A stretch of 64,000 bases of DNA from Streptomyces sp. NRRL F-5123. GTDB lineage: Bacteria; Actinomycetota; Actinomycetes; Streptomycetales; Streptomycetaceae. Location: the NCBI RefSeq assembly GCF_000721495.1, contig NZ_JOHY01000017.1, positions 43,841 to 107,840 of the forward strand. The letters run 5' to 3'. The position numbers and the translations under genes are program-made. Positions 41,170-49,101 of this stretch are shown piece after piece; within the stretch, counting starts at the first letter, position 1, and every line of letters starts with the position of its first letter. The notes under the pieces were generated by a model. It made no database searches. It saw only the letters and a program-made list of their open reading frames with translations, and was not told the origin of the DNA.

Positions 41170-41903
41170 GCCGCGCCGTCCTGCTGGTCGGCAGCTCCTC
41201 GCCGATCGGCCACGCCGTCGCCGAGGCCTTCGCCCTGGCCGGGGACCGCGTCATGGGCGTCTCGGTCGGCGGGCCCGCCCCCGCCTGCCTGACCGAGGAC
41301 CTCCGCCTCGACGTCAGTACGGCGGCGGGCGCCGACGAGGCGGTCGGCCGGACCGTGGAGCGGCTCGGCGGGCTCGACGTCCTGGTGCTCGCCGCCGCCG
41401 TCATGGCACCGGCGCCCGCCCACCTGGCGACGCCCGACGAATGGCACCGGGCGATCGACAACACCCTCCACACCGCCTACTTCCCGGCGCGCGCCGCCCT
41501 GCCGGTCATGCCGGGGGGCGGCAGCGTCGTCGCGGTCAGCTCCGTCAACGCCACGCTCGCCGCCCCCTGGCTCCCGGGCTACGCCGCGGCCAAGGCAGGT
41601 GTCGAGGGCCTGGTGCGGCAGCTGGCGCTCGACTACGGCCCGCGCGGCATCCGGGTCAACGCCGTCGCGCCGGGCATGATCGGCAACGACGACCTGCCGA
41701 AGGTCACCGAGGGCTATCCGCTCGGCCGGGTCGGGGAGCCGTCCGACGTCGCCCAGGCCGTGCTGTACCTGGCGTCGGCGGGCTTCGTCACCGGCGTGGT
41801 GCTCCCGGTCGACGGAGGGCTCTCCATCGCCTCCCCGGCCGCCTTCCTGCGCCCCGACCTGCGCGAGAAGCTCTTCGGCGCCGACGAGCCGGAAAGCCGC
41901 TGA
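41166..41903 (+). CDS. Short-chain dehydrogenase/reductase of the sugar-acid operon
   Basis: The 245-residue classical SDR has a cofactor loop GSSSPIGHA (Gly-rich variant), VAVSSVNAT with the catalytic Ser, PGYAAAKAGVEGL with Tyr and Lys (YxxxK), and VNAVAPGMI, VVLPVDGGL near the C-terminus. It is likely to oxidise a sugar, sugar acid or keto-deoxy acid in the same pathway. GTG 41166 overlaps the stop of the lyase gene by 4 bases. It is convergent with the IclR gene. Confidence 0.85.
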   Translation: MSRAVLLVGSSSPIGHAVAEAFALAGDRVMGVSVGGPAPACLTEDLRLDVSTAAGADEAVGRTVERLGGLDVLVLAAAVMAPAPAHLATPDEWHRAIDNTLHTAYFPARAALPVMPGGGSVVAVSSVNATLAAPWLPGYAAAKAGVEGLVRQLALDYGPRGIRVNAVAPGMIGNDDLPKVTEGYPLGRVGEPSDVAQAVLYLASAGFVTGVVLPVDGGLSIASPAAFLRPDLREKLFGADEPESR

Positions 41904-41970
41904 CGGCGCCGCGGCCGCTTCCCGCGCGGGTACGCCGGTACGCCCGCGGTACGGGTAGGGGCCGGCGGTC

Positions 41971-42804
41971 TCAGCCCGGCTGCTCCTGCGACGACAGGGG
42001 CACCCGGGGCTGGGCGGCGAAGGCGACGGTGAAGCCGAGGGCGACCGACAGCTCGTCGGCCGCCTCGATCACGGTCAGCGCCAGCTCCCGCTGCCGGCCC
42101 GGCTGGTCCAGGTCCAGGTCCGACAACGGGCCGCTCAGCGAGAGCGCGGCCACCACCTGGCCGCCCCGGGTGCGGATCGGAGCGGCCAGGCAGGCCCGGC
42201 CGAAGGCCAGCTCCTCGACCTCCGTGGCGTAGCCGCGGCTGCGGATCTCGGCGAGCACCGCCTCCATGGCGGCGGGCTCGGTGATCGTGTGCGGGGTGTA
42301 GGCGTGCGCGAAGCCCCGGTCGAAGTACGCCCGGACGTATGCGGCGGGCTGCTCGGCCAGGACGGCCTTGCCCATGCCCGTGGCGTGCAGCGGCGCGGTG
42401 CGCCCGGCCATGGTGAACGACTTGGGCGACCTGGCGCCCTCGAAGTTGCACAGGTAGAACAGCCGGTCGTCGCGGAACTCGGCGAGATTCACCCCGAGGT
42501 CCGTCGCGTGGGCGAGGCTCTGCGCGATCGGCCGCGCCGCGCGGAAGAGGGACGAGCTGTTGAGCGCCACCGAGCCCAGCGTCACGGCCGCCGGGCCCAG
42601 CCGGTACAGCCCGGTCCTGGCGTCCGGCACGACGTAGCCGAGACGGTCCAGCGTCGACATCATCCGGGAGACCGTGGACTGGCCCAGTCCCGTCTGTGCG
42701 CACAGCTCGGTGACCCGCAGCTCGCTGTGCTCGTCGGTGAAGCAGGCGAGCAGCGACATGGCCCGCTCGACGGCCTGCGTCCCGGCGCCGGATTCGGCTG
42801 CCAT
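41971..42804 (-). CDS. IclR-family transcriptional regulator
   Basis: The 277-residue protein has an N-terminal winged helix (about residues 10-70: AVERAMSLLACFTDEHSELR, LGQSTVSRMMSTLDRLGYV) and a C-terminal IclR effector domain (about 85-255) with TAPLHATGMGKAVLAE and GRACLAAPIRTRGG. IclR proteins of this type control sugar-acid catabolism in many bacteria. It is convergent with the dehydratase operon, its probable target. A palindrome GTGCAA-N5-TTGCAC lies 55 bp upstream of its start and may be its own operator. Confidence 0.9.
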   Translation of the reverse strand: MAAESGAGTQAVERAMSLLACFTDEHSELRVTELCAQTGLGQSTVSRMMSTLDRLGYVVPDARTGLYRLGPAAVTLGSVALNSSSLFRAARPIAQSLAHATDLGVNLAEFRDDRLFYLCNFEGARSPKSFTMAGRTAPLHATGMGKAVLAEQPAAYVRAYFDRGFAHAYTPHTITEPAAMEAVLAEIRSRGYATEVEELAFGRACLAAPIRTRGGQVVAALSLSGPLSDLDLDQPGRQRELALTVIEAADELSVALGFTVAFAAQPRVPLSSQEQPG

Positions 42805-42858
42805 GATTCTCCTGTTCCGCCGCGGCCACCCGCCACTGCGTCATCCGCCATCCACCAC

Positions 42859-42875
42859 GTGCAACGTGCTTGCAC
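42859..42875. promoter_or_regulatory. Inverted repeat upstream of the IclR gene
   Basis: GTGCAA-CGTGC-TTGCAC is a perfect 6-bp inverted repeat with a 5-base spacer, 55-71 bp before the IclR start codon. It may be the autoregulatory site. It does not match the palindrome at 39040. Confidence 0.45.
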
Positions 42876-43056
42876 ATCCTGGTGAGACGGTAGCGCATCC
42901 CCGGGTCGGTCCGCCCCCCGCACGCGACCGGCCGACGGCACGCCGGGAGTCGCGGAGGCCCTTTTTCGCGCCCCGGTGAAGGAGAATCCGGCACGGGAGG
43001 GGGTGCGAGGGGAAGGGGTACAGGGGGACGAGGACAGGACGAGGGAAGGAACGCCG

Positions 43057-43962
43057 GTGGCCGTGCTCGGACTGGGGTTGGCCGCGCTGGGCCGCCCGGA
43101 GTACCTGACCGTCGGTCACGGCCCGTCCCTGGGAGCCGACCGCTCCGTCGAGGGCCTGCGCAGACGCTGCGAGGAAGTGTGCGACGCCGCATGGGCCGGC
43201 GGGATCCGGTGGTTCGACGCGGCCCGCTCGTACGGGCTGGCCGAGGAGTTCCTGGCCGGGTGGCTGAGCAGCCGTGCGATCGGGCCGGAGGACGTCACCG
43301 TCTCGTCCAAGTGGGGCTACACCTACACCGCCGACTGGCAGCCCGGCGCACCGGTCCAGGAGGTCAAGGACCACTCCGCCGCCGCGCTGGCCCGCCAGTG
43401 GCCGCAGTCCCGGGAGCTGCTCGGGGGGTGGCTCGGCCTCTACCAGGTCCACTCGGCGACCGAGGAGTCCGGCATCCTCGACGACGAGGCGGTCCTGCGC
43501 GACCTCGCCGGCCTCGGCCTCCGGGTCGGGCTCAGCCTCAGCGGTCCGCACCAGGCCCGCACGCTGCGCAGGGCACTGGCCCTCCGGGTCGACGGCCGCC
43601 CCCTCTTCTCCGCCGTGCAGGCCACCTGGAACGTCCTGGAGCCCTCGGCCGGCCCCGCCCTGGCCGAGGCCAAGGCCGCGGGCTGGACGGTGATCGTCAA
43701 GGAGGCCCTGGCCAACGGCCTCCTCGCCGCCCCGGGCCCGGCCACCGCCCCGCTCGGTCCCGACCCCGCGGTCCCGGCCCTCTCCGCCGCCCTCGCCCAG
43801 CCGTGGGCGGACGTCGTCCTCTCCGGCGCCGTGACCACCCCCCAACTCCTCTCCAACCTCACCGCCCTCACCACCCCGCCCCCCACCCCCGACGTCTACG
43901 CCCCCCTGGCCGTAGCCCCCCAGGCCTACTGGACCCGCCGCGCGGCCCTGCCGTGGACCTGA
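43057..43962 (+). CDS. Aldo/keto reductase
   Basis: The 301-residue AKR-type barrel starts VAVLGLGLAALGRPEY and has the catalytic pattern Asp/Tyr in WFDAARSYGLAEEFL (about residues 50-64), Lys in VTVSSKWGYTYT (about 86) and His in GLYQVHSATEES (about 130). GTG 43057 is chosen because AAGGA precedes it and homology begins there. Relatives act as aldose 1-dehydrogenases. Placement next to the IclR-controlled genes suggests a first step from aldose to lactone, but this is inference. The C-terminal part is shorter in NADP-binding signatures than usual. Confidence 0.78.
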   Translation: MAVLGLGLAALGRPEYLTVGHGPSLGADRSVEGLRRRCEEVCDAAWAGGIRWFDAARSYGLAEEFLAGWLSSRAIGPEDVTVSSKWGYTYTADWQPGAPVQEVKDHSAAALARQWPQSRELLGGWLGLYQVHSATEESGILDDEAVLRDLAGLGLRVGLSLSGPHQARTLRRALALRVDGRPLFSAVQATWNVLEPSAGPALAEAKAAGWTVIVKEALANGLLAAPGPATAPLGPDPAVPALSAALAQPWADVVLSGAVTTPQLLSNLTALTTPPPTPDVYAPLAVAPQAYWTRRAALPWT

Positions 43963-44062
43963 GAGCAGGACGTCCGGACGTCGCCGGCCCCGGGACATGA
44001 GTGGGCGCTGTCCGAGCTGCTGTGACATCCCGACACCATCGGGCGGTGTGATGCCGGTTACT

Positions 44063-44563
44063 TCACTGTGCCAACCGTTGCCGCAGGTGCCATGACCAGG
44101 CCGCCCCGGCTTTTCGACCGCCGCGCGGCCATGCTGCCGCGACCTGCCCACGACGGTCCGGCGCCTCCGGCGGAGAGGCCGAGAGCGGTCGTGCCGCGGA
44201 GCGCCCACCGCGAGCGGGTCCCGCAGCGTACGCCGCCCGAACGCGGCGCCGAGCCCGCCCACGATCCGCGTCGGGTCGCGGCGGGCGGCCGGCGGCCGGG
44301 CGTCGAGGACGGGCTGCGCGGCGTCCCTCGCCCCGGCGACGACGTCGTACGGGTCTTTCAGCGGCCCCGGCGGCCCGCGAACGGGCGCCGAGCGTCGCGC
44401 AGACGACCGCTCCGAACAGCAGCCCGGCCCAGGACGCCGCGCCGACCCGATGGCCCGCCGTCAGCGCGTAGCCGAGGAGGCCCGCCGCGCCGCCCAGCGA
44501 GAAGACCAGAAAGCTCCGGAGCGCCCACCGCCACCGCGGGGGGTGGGCCGTGCCTGACGTCAT
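44063..44563 (-). pseudogene. Frameshifted small membrane protein gene
   Basis: The first ~65 residues are convincing: MTSGTAHPPRWRWALRSF, then two hydrophobic segments (LVFSLGGAAGLLGYALTAG, AASWAGLLFGAVVCATLGAR). After the GGGG run at 44365-44368 the frame turns into Arg/Pro-rich sequence typical of a wrong frame. The other frame then reads PLKDPYDVVAGARDAAQPVL and later DPTRIVGGLGAAFGRRTLRD, which looks like real protein. Removing one G would join them. So either the gene is broken or there is a sequencing error. The true 3' end is uncertain. Confidence 0.45.
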
Positions 44564-44722
44564 GCGAAGGAGTATCCGCCGCGCGGGCCCCGACGCGGCC
44601 CGCCGGGTGGCATCAGCGGCTCACCGGGCCGCGGGGGCCGCCCGCCGCCGGCAGCGGCTGAAACACTTCCGCCGCCGGTATCGAAGTAGAGACGAAAGGA
44701 TTCACCGGAGGAAGGAGAGCTT

Positions 44723-45340
44723 GTGCCGTCGAGTGAACGGGTGCCGAGGTCGCGCGGTGGTCCCGCCGCGGGTGTGCTCGACAAGGAGAGCTTCGCCGAA
44801 CTCTATCGGCGTCATGTGGACGCGATCACCCGCTTCATGGCTCGCCGGGTGGACGACCCGCACACGGTGGCCGACCTCACCGCGGACGTGTTCGTGGCGG
44901 CCATCGACTCCGCCCACACCTTCAAGCTGTCGGCGGGCAGCGAGGTCGGCTGGCTTTACGGGATCGCGCGGCACGTTGTCGTCGACGAGCTACGGCGTGC
45001 CGGTCGTGAGGCCCGAAAGGCGGGCCGGATCGCCGGACGCCGACTGCTCGACGAGGACGACATCGGCCGGCTGGAGGAGAAGCTCGACGCCGAGAGCGCC
45101 GGACGGCGGCTCCGTGCCGCGATGGCCGGGCTCCAGGAAGGTGAACGGGCGGCGATGGAGCTCGTCGTCGTGGACCAGTTGACCGTCCGGGAGGCCGCGC
45201 AGGCTCTCGGCATACGTCAGGTCAGCGTCCGGGTGCGGCTGCACCGCGCCCGCAAGACGCTGCGGGCATCAACCAACACCAGCACTGACGACAACCGCGC
45301 AAGCCTGGCGATCGTCCAGCACACGAGGGGGATGCTGTGA
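44723..45340 (+). CDS. ECF-type RNA polymerase sigma factor
   Basis: The 205-residue protein has sigma region 2 (about 22-90: FAELYRRHVDAITRFMARRV, VADLTADVFVAAID, GWLYGIARHVVVDELRR) and region 4 (about 135-185: RAAMELVVVDQLTVREAAQA, IRQVSVRVRLHRARK). GTG 44723 follows GGAGGAAGGAGAG. The stop overlaps the start of the next gene (GTGA), which encodes a single-TM protein that is probably the anti-sigma partner. Autoregulation is usual for such pairs but no promoter motif was identified with confidence. Confidence 0.9.
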   Translation: MPSSERVPRSRGGPAAGVLDKESFAELYRRHVDAITRFMARRVDDPHTVADLTADVFVAAIDSAHTFKLSAGSEVGWLYGIARHVVVDELRRAGREARKAGRIAGRRLLDEDDIGRLEEKLDAESAGRRLRAAMAGLQEGERAAMELVVVDQLTVREAAQALGIRQVSVRVRLHRARKTLRASTNTSTDDNRASLAIVQHTRGML

Positions 45341-45936
45341 TGACATTCGAGGACCGCCTCATGACCGAGCTGATGAACGACAGCGGGTGGGAGACCCAGG
45401 AGCCGCCGGTCGAGGCCCGTCGGCGGCCGCTCCACCGTTCGCGGGTGGTGTGGGGCGCGACGGCCGCAGCCGCCGCGACAGCGGTGGCGGCAGTGGTCGT
45501 CGTCGCGGGGCCGGCTGACACGCCCGCATACGCGGTCACCAAAAACCCCGATGGCACGGTGATCCTGCGGCTGAACGAGGTGGGTCTGGACCGCGCCGCG
45601 CAGAAGCCGCTTACCGCGAAGCTGCGCGCGGCGGGCATCCAGGTGGTCGTCGACACCGTACCCGCGGGGAAGGCCTGCGCAGAGGACCGCGGGCGTGCGG
45701 TGAACAACCTGTGGAAGAGGGAGGGCCGAAGTGCCATGACCGCCACGCTGAAGCCGGGAGACACGCTGGCACTCACCTACAGCAGGACCAAGTCCTCGTC
45801 GGCCGGCGCGGTCAGCCTGTTCTCCGGTCCGGTCTCCAGGTGCCGGCTGGTGGATGACGGCGTGACCGACGGGGGCACTGTGCCGTTCAGCCAGTTGCGG
45901 GCGGGCTCGCCCAGCACAGCTGACGCCGCCGGCTGA
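45337..45936 (+). CDS. Single-TM protein, probable anti-sigma partner
   Basis: The 199-residue protein has a short acidic cytoplasmic N-terminus (TFEDRLMTELMNDSG), a basic patch RRRPLHRSR, one TM helix (about residues 38-60) and an extracytoplasmic domain starting TPAYAVTKNPDGTVILRLNE. This domain has two Cys residues and resembles sensor regions of other Streptomyces ECF-linked membrane proteins. No zinc-type HxxxCxxC motif is present. GTG 45337 or ATG 45340 may be the start. Coupling to the sigma gene supports the assigned role. Confidence 0.65.
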   Translation: MMTFEDRLMTELMNDSGWETQEPPVEARRRPLHRSRVVWGATAAAAATAVAAVVVVAGPADTPAYAVTKNPDGTVILRLNEVGLDRAAQKPLTAKLRAAGIQVVVDTVPAGKACAEDRGRAVNNLWKREGRSAMTATLKPGDTLALTYSRTKSSSAGAVSLFSGPVSRCRLVDDGVTDGGTVPFSQLRAGSPSTADAAG

Positions 45937-46315
45937 TGGGCTGTACGGGGTCTCGGTGAGCGTTTGATTCCCGGTCGTCTGTTTCGTGCGGCTGAGCGGT
46001 CGCGCGGACAGGCCTGCGGGCATGGTTGGGGGCTCGGGCGTTCGTCTCGGCGGCGAGTGGTCCGTGCCCGTGGGATCAGGGGGACGGAGTCGTCCACGGC
46101 GATCTGGTCGAGGACGAGGCAGACGATCCGGACGTAGGAGTCCGGGGCGATCTGCTCGACAGCCCGTCCTGTTGCCCGTGTCCCCCGCCACGCCTATCCG
46201 CGCGACCTCTTAAAGGCCCACCTTGCCGTACTTCACCCCTTTTGCCCGCCTCTGTGGTTGAGTGAGCCTCTGAGGAGTGACCTCCTCCTCGGCGAACGGC
46301 GAAAGGACAAGCGGG
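45937..46315. other. Gene-free region with a possible coding remnant
   Basis: On the minus strand an open stretch from about 46190 to 45777 includes EQIAPDSYVRIVCLVLDQIA, which looks protein-like. It has no start or upstream domain because a TAG closes the frame at about 46195. It may be the tail of a lost gene. The segment 46200-46315 holds the DUF4331 promoter and an AAAGGAC-type ribosome site. Confidence 0.35.
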
Positions 46316-47332
46316 ATGTCGAACCACTTCACCGGTCTCAGCCTCGGCCCGCCGCTCGGGGACCAGCGGCTCGACCTGTGCGACCTGTACGCCTTCCAGG
46401 CGCCCGCCGACCCGACGCGCACGGTGATCATCCTCAACGCGAACCCGAACGCCGACGCCCTGCACCCCGACGCCGTCTACCGGGTGAACATCGACAACGA
46501 CGGGGACGCCCTCACCGACATCGCGGTGAGCTACGTCTTCGCACCGCCGCAGAACGGCCGGCAGACCTTCAGCGTCTTCGTCGCGCACGGCGAGGAGGCC
46601 CGGTCGCCCGAGGCGGTCGGCGAGAAGGTCGTCTCGGACGCGGAGGTCTCCTTCGGCCCCCAGGCCAAGCCCGTACGCGCCGGCTCGGCCGCCTTCTTCG
46701 CCGGCGCCCGCAGCGACGCCTTCTTCTTCGACTTCGACGGCATCCAGAAGCTCTACGACACCAGCGGCGGCCGCAACTTCACCGCCCCCCACCTCGGCGG
46801 CGACTCGCCGTGGACAGGCGTGGACTCCAACGCGACGGCCAACGTCTTCTCGACGGTGATGGAACTGCCGACCGCCGACCTCCTCGGTGCCGGCCCGGGA
46901 ATCCGGATCTGGGGCCGCTGCAGCCTGCGCAAGGACGGCCGGCTGGAGCACGTCGACCGCGCCGGCCACCCCTCGGTCAGCAGCTTCTTCAACACCGACG
47001 AGACGAAGGAGGAGTACAACGCGAGCGAGCCGGTCAACGACCGCGAGCGGTGGACCGACCAGTTCGTCCACCTCATGGGGCACACCGGCGGCTACTCGCG
47101 CGAGGAGGCCGTCGCCGCCATCGACGCCGAGGGCCTGCTGCCCGACATGCTGGCGTACGACCCCTCCCGGCCCGCCCGCTACCCCAACGGCCGGGTCTTC
47201 ACCGACGACGTCATCAACCACCGCCTGGCGTTCCTGTCCAAGGGCGACATCCCGCCCACCGGCCTCGCGCCCCACACCGACGTCCTCACCGTCTTCCCCT
47301 ACCTCGGCAGCCCCCACCCCGCGACGGACTGA
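46316..47332 (+). CDS. DUF4331 protein
   Basis: The 338-residue protein starts MSNHFTGLSLGPPLGDQRLD and continues with LCDLYAFQAPADPTRTVIIL and NANPNADALHPDAVYRVNID, the hallmark DUF4331 N-terminal repeats. Further conserved parts are FAGARSDAFFFDFDGIQKLY and NVFSTVMELPTADLLG. DUF4331 proteins are beta-rich with unknown activity. No signal peptide is visible, unlike many relatives. ATG 46316 follows GAAAGGAC. It is a single gene, convergent with the gas vesicle cluster. Confidence 0.85.
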   Translation: MSNHFTGLSLGPPLGDQRLDLCDLYAFQAPADPTRTVIILNANPNADALHPDAVYRVNIDNDGDALTDIAVSYVFAPPQNGRQTFSVFVAHGEEARSPEAVGEKVVSDAEVSFGPQAKPVRAGSAAFFAGARSDAFFFDFDGIQKLYDTSGGRNFTAPHLGGDSPWTGVDSNATANVFSTVMELPTADLLGAGPGIRIWGRCSLRKDGRLEHVDRAGHPSVSSFFNTDETKEEYNASEPVNDRERWTDQFVHLMGHTGGYSREEAVAAIDAEGLLPDMLAYDPSRPARYPNGRVFTDDVINHRLAFLSKGDIPPTGLAPHTDVLTVFPYLGSPHPATD

Positions 47333-47409
47333 CCGCCGGCGCCCCGTCCGCGGCGCGCCGCCGTCCCCGCGCAACGGTCGGCCACCACCTCCCGGCGTCG
47401 CATCCGAGG

Positions 47410-47685
47410 TCAGTACGCCAGCAGCGGGCCCAGGGGGCCGAGGTCGAGGTTGAGGTCTTCGCGGCGCAGGCCGTGGTGGGCGCAGAGGTCGTTCATCGCG
47501 CGGTCGAGGTGCATCAGGGCGGTGCCGAGCCGCTCCTCCTGGTCGGGGGTGAGGTCGGCCTGGTCGAGGCGGCGGACGGCCTGGCGTTCGAGGAGCTGGC
47601 GGACCAGCTCGACCAGGGTGAGGACGAGGGACACCAGGTCGCGGGCGGTGTTCTCGGGGTCGAGGTCGACGCGCGTGCCGGTCAC
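47410..47685 (-). CDS. gvpK: Gas vesicle protein GvpK
   Basis: The 91-residue protein has the GvpK pattern: TARDLVSLVLTLVELVRQLL, then ERQAVRRLDQADLTPDQEER and LHRD-type MHLDRAMNDLCAHHGLRRED. GvpK is an accessory protein needed for gas vesicle growth. GTG 47685 overlaps the gvpS stop by 4 bases. It is the last gene of the minus-strand gvp operon, so its translation depends on the preceding genes. Confidence 0.92.
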   Translation of the reverse strand: MTGTRVDLDPENTARDLVSLVLTLVELVRQLLERQAVRRLDQADLTPDQEERLGTALMHLDRAMNDLCAHHGLRREDLNLDLGPLGPLLAY

Positions 47686-47909
47686 AGGGGGCCTCCGTCG
47701 GCCCAGGGAGCGGGGACGCGTTCGCTGACCGAGGCGAGCAGGGCGTGCAGCGAGAGGCGGACGAGCGGGACGTCAGCGACGGCGATCACGAGGTCGCCGC
47801 TGATGACCACGCCGGTGGCGAGCACCCGGTCGAGCAGGTCGACGAGCGGCACCCCGAGGGGAGCGCCGCTCTCCGGGCCGAGCCAGGGCACGACGTCGGT
47901 GGTCGTCAC
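47682..47909 (-). CDS. gvpS: Gas vesicle protein GvpS (GvpA/J family)
   Basis: The 75-residue protein is a short GvpA-fold member: VPLVDLLDRVLATGVVISGD, then LVIAVADVPLVRLSLHALLA. It is a minor structural or cap component in clusters of this type. GTG 47909 overlaps the gvpL stop by 4 bases; an in-frame extension of six residues upstream is unlikely. Confidence 0.88.
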   Translation of the reverse strand: MTTTDVVPWLGPESGAPLGVPLVDLLDRVLATGVVISGDLVIAVADVPLVRLSLHALLASVSERVPAPWADGGPL

Positions 47910-48745
47910 GGGCCCGCCTCCGCGCACTCGCCGGTGAAGGAATACGGCACCCAGGGCCCGGACACGTCGATGTGCAGGCCGAGCCCGGCGTGCGTGCCGT
48001 TCAGCGCGTGAACGGCGGCGACCAGGTCCGGCGCCCTGCCGTCGTCCACGAGGAAGGCGGCGTTGAGGATCTGGTGGCGGTCCTTGCCGGTGACGGCGGT
48101 GCCGTGCGGCGGCCGGCGCACGGCGGCGACGGCGAAGGCCGCAGCGGCGTGGTGGACGTGCGCGGCCACCTGCCGGATCGCCTCCTGCCGGGCCTGCCGG
48201 TCGCGTTCACGGCCACGCACCCGGGCCAGATACGCCGCGCCCGAGACGTCCGCCCCCCGGCCGGCGCCCTCGCCGCCGGCCGGGACGGAGTCCGGTGCCC
48301 GCACCTCGGCCTTGACCGACCACTCCGCGCGCCCCGTCACGCGGTCGAGCGCAGCCCGCAGCCTCGGCACCTGCTCGGCCAGGGCGGCGACGGCCCTGTC
48401 CCGATCGGTGAACAGGGTGGCGAGCGGCATCGGTACGACGGGGCCCGCCCCGGCCGCCGCCGTCACCACGGCGTGGTGGGTCCGCGCGCAGGCTTCCAGC
48501 GCGGCAGGGTCGCCGAGCCGGTGTTGCAACGCCTCCTGGGTGAAGTCTGCGGCGGGCACCGCCTGGACGACGGCGGACAGGCCGGTGCCGGGCAGCGGGA
48601 GCAGTTCGAGCGGGCTCCCGCCCGGATGGCCGGCGGCGTCGGCGGGCATTCCCGGCCCACCTTCGCGGCGGACGGCGAAGACGCAGGTGGCGGTCGCCGC
48701 TTCGGCAGGAGCACCGCTCGGCTGCCGCAGGCCCGCGGCCGTCAT
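47906..48745 (-). CDS. gvpL: Gas vesicle protein GvpL/GvpF family
   Basis: The 279-residue protein carries the GvpF/GvpL features: ATCVFAVRREGG at the N-terminus, HHAVVTAAAGAGPVVPMPLATLF, WSVKAEVR and late LNAAFLVDDGRAPDLVAAVH with GPWVPYSFTGE. GvpF/L proteins bind GvpA and assist assembly. It is the second of two such proteins in the operon. ATG 48745 overlaps the gvpJ stop (ATGA). Confidence 0.9.
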   Translation of the reverse strand: MTAAGLRQPSGAPAEAATATCVFAVRREGGPGMPADAAGHPGGSPLELLPLPGTGLSAVVQAVPAADFTQEALQHRLGDPAALEACARTHHAVVTAAAGAGPVVPMPLATLFTDRDRAVAALAEQVPRLRAALDRVTGRAEWSVKAEVRAPDSVPAGGEGAGRGADVSGAAYLARVRGRERDRQARQEAIRQVAAHVHHAAAAFAVAAVRRPPHGTAVTGKDRHQILNAAFLVDDGRAPDLVAAVHALNGTHAGLGLHIDVSGPWVPYSFTGECAEAGP

Positions 48746-49101
48746 GCGCCCGCCTTCGCCCGGTCGCGCTTGGGAGTGCGCGAGGGCGTACCGCCCTCCA
48801 GCTCCGCCAGGCGCTCGCGCAGTTCGCGGTTCTCGTGGGCGAGGGCGTTCTCGGCGGCCCGGGAGGAGAGCGCCGGGTCGGTCTCCCACCAGTCGATGCC
48901 GGCCTTCTTCGCCGTCTCCACCGACGAGACGAACAGCCGCAACCGGATGGTGAGCAGCTCGATGTCGAGGAGGTCGATCTTGATGTCCCCGGCGATCACG
49001 ATGCCCTTGTCGAGGATCCGTTCCAGGATGTCGGCGAGGTTCGCCGTGGACGGGGTGGGGCTGTAGGGGGCGACGGATTCGAGGTGGTCGAGCGTGGTCA
49101 T
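48742..49101 (-). CDS. gvpJ: Gas vesicle protein GvpJ (GvpA/J family)
   Basis: The 119-residue protein has the GvpA-type core NLADILERILDKGIVIAGDI, KIDLLDIELLTIRLRLFVSS and VETAKKAGIDWWETDPALSS, then a coiled, charged C-terminus (NALAHENRELRERLAELEGG). GvpJ is a minor shell protein, possibly at the tip. Start and stop overlap neighbouring genes by 4 bases each. Confidence 0.88.
   Translation of the reverse strand: MTTLDHLESVAPYSPTPSTANLADILERILDKGIVIAGDIKIDLLDIELLTIRLRLFVSSVETAKKAGIDWWETDPALSSRAAENALAHENRELRERLAELEGGTPSRTPKRDRAKAGA

Noticed and set aside
42841..44262. Open minus-strand frame opposite the aldo/keto reductase
   Set aside because: Only its first ~100 residues look protein-like (see frameshift finding); the rest is a shadow of the reductase gene.
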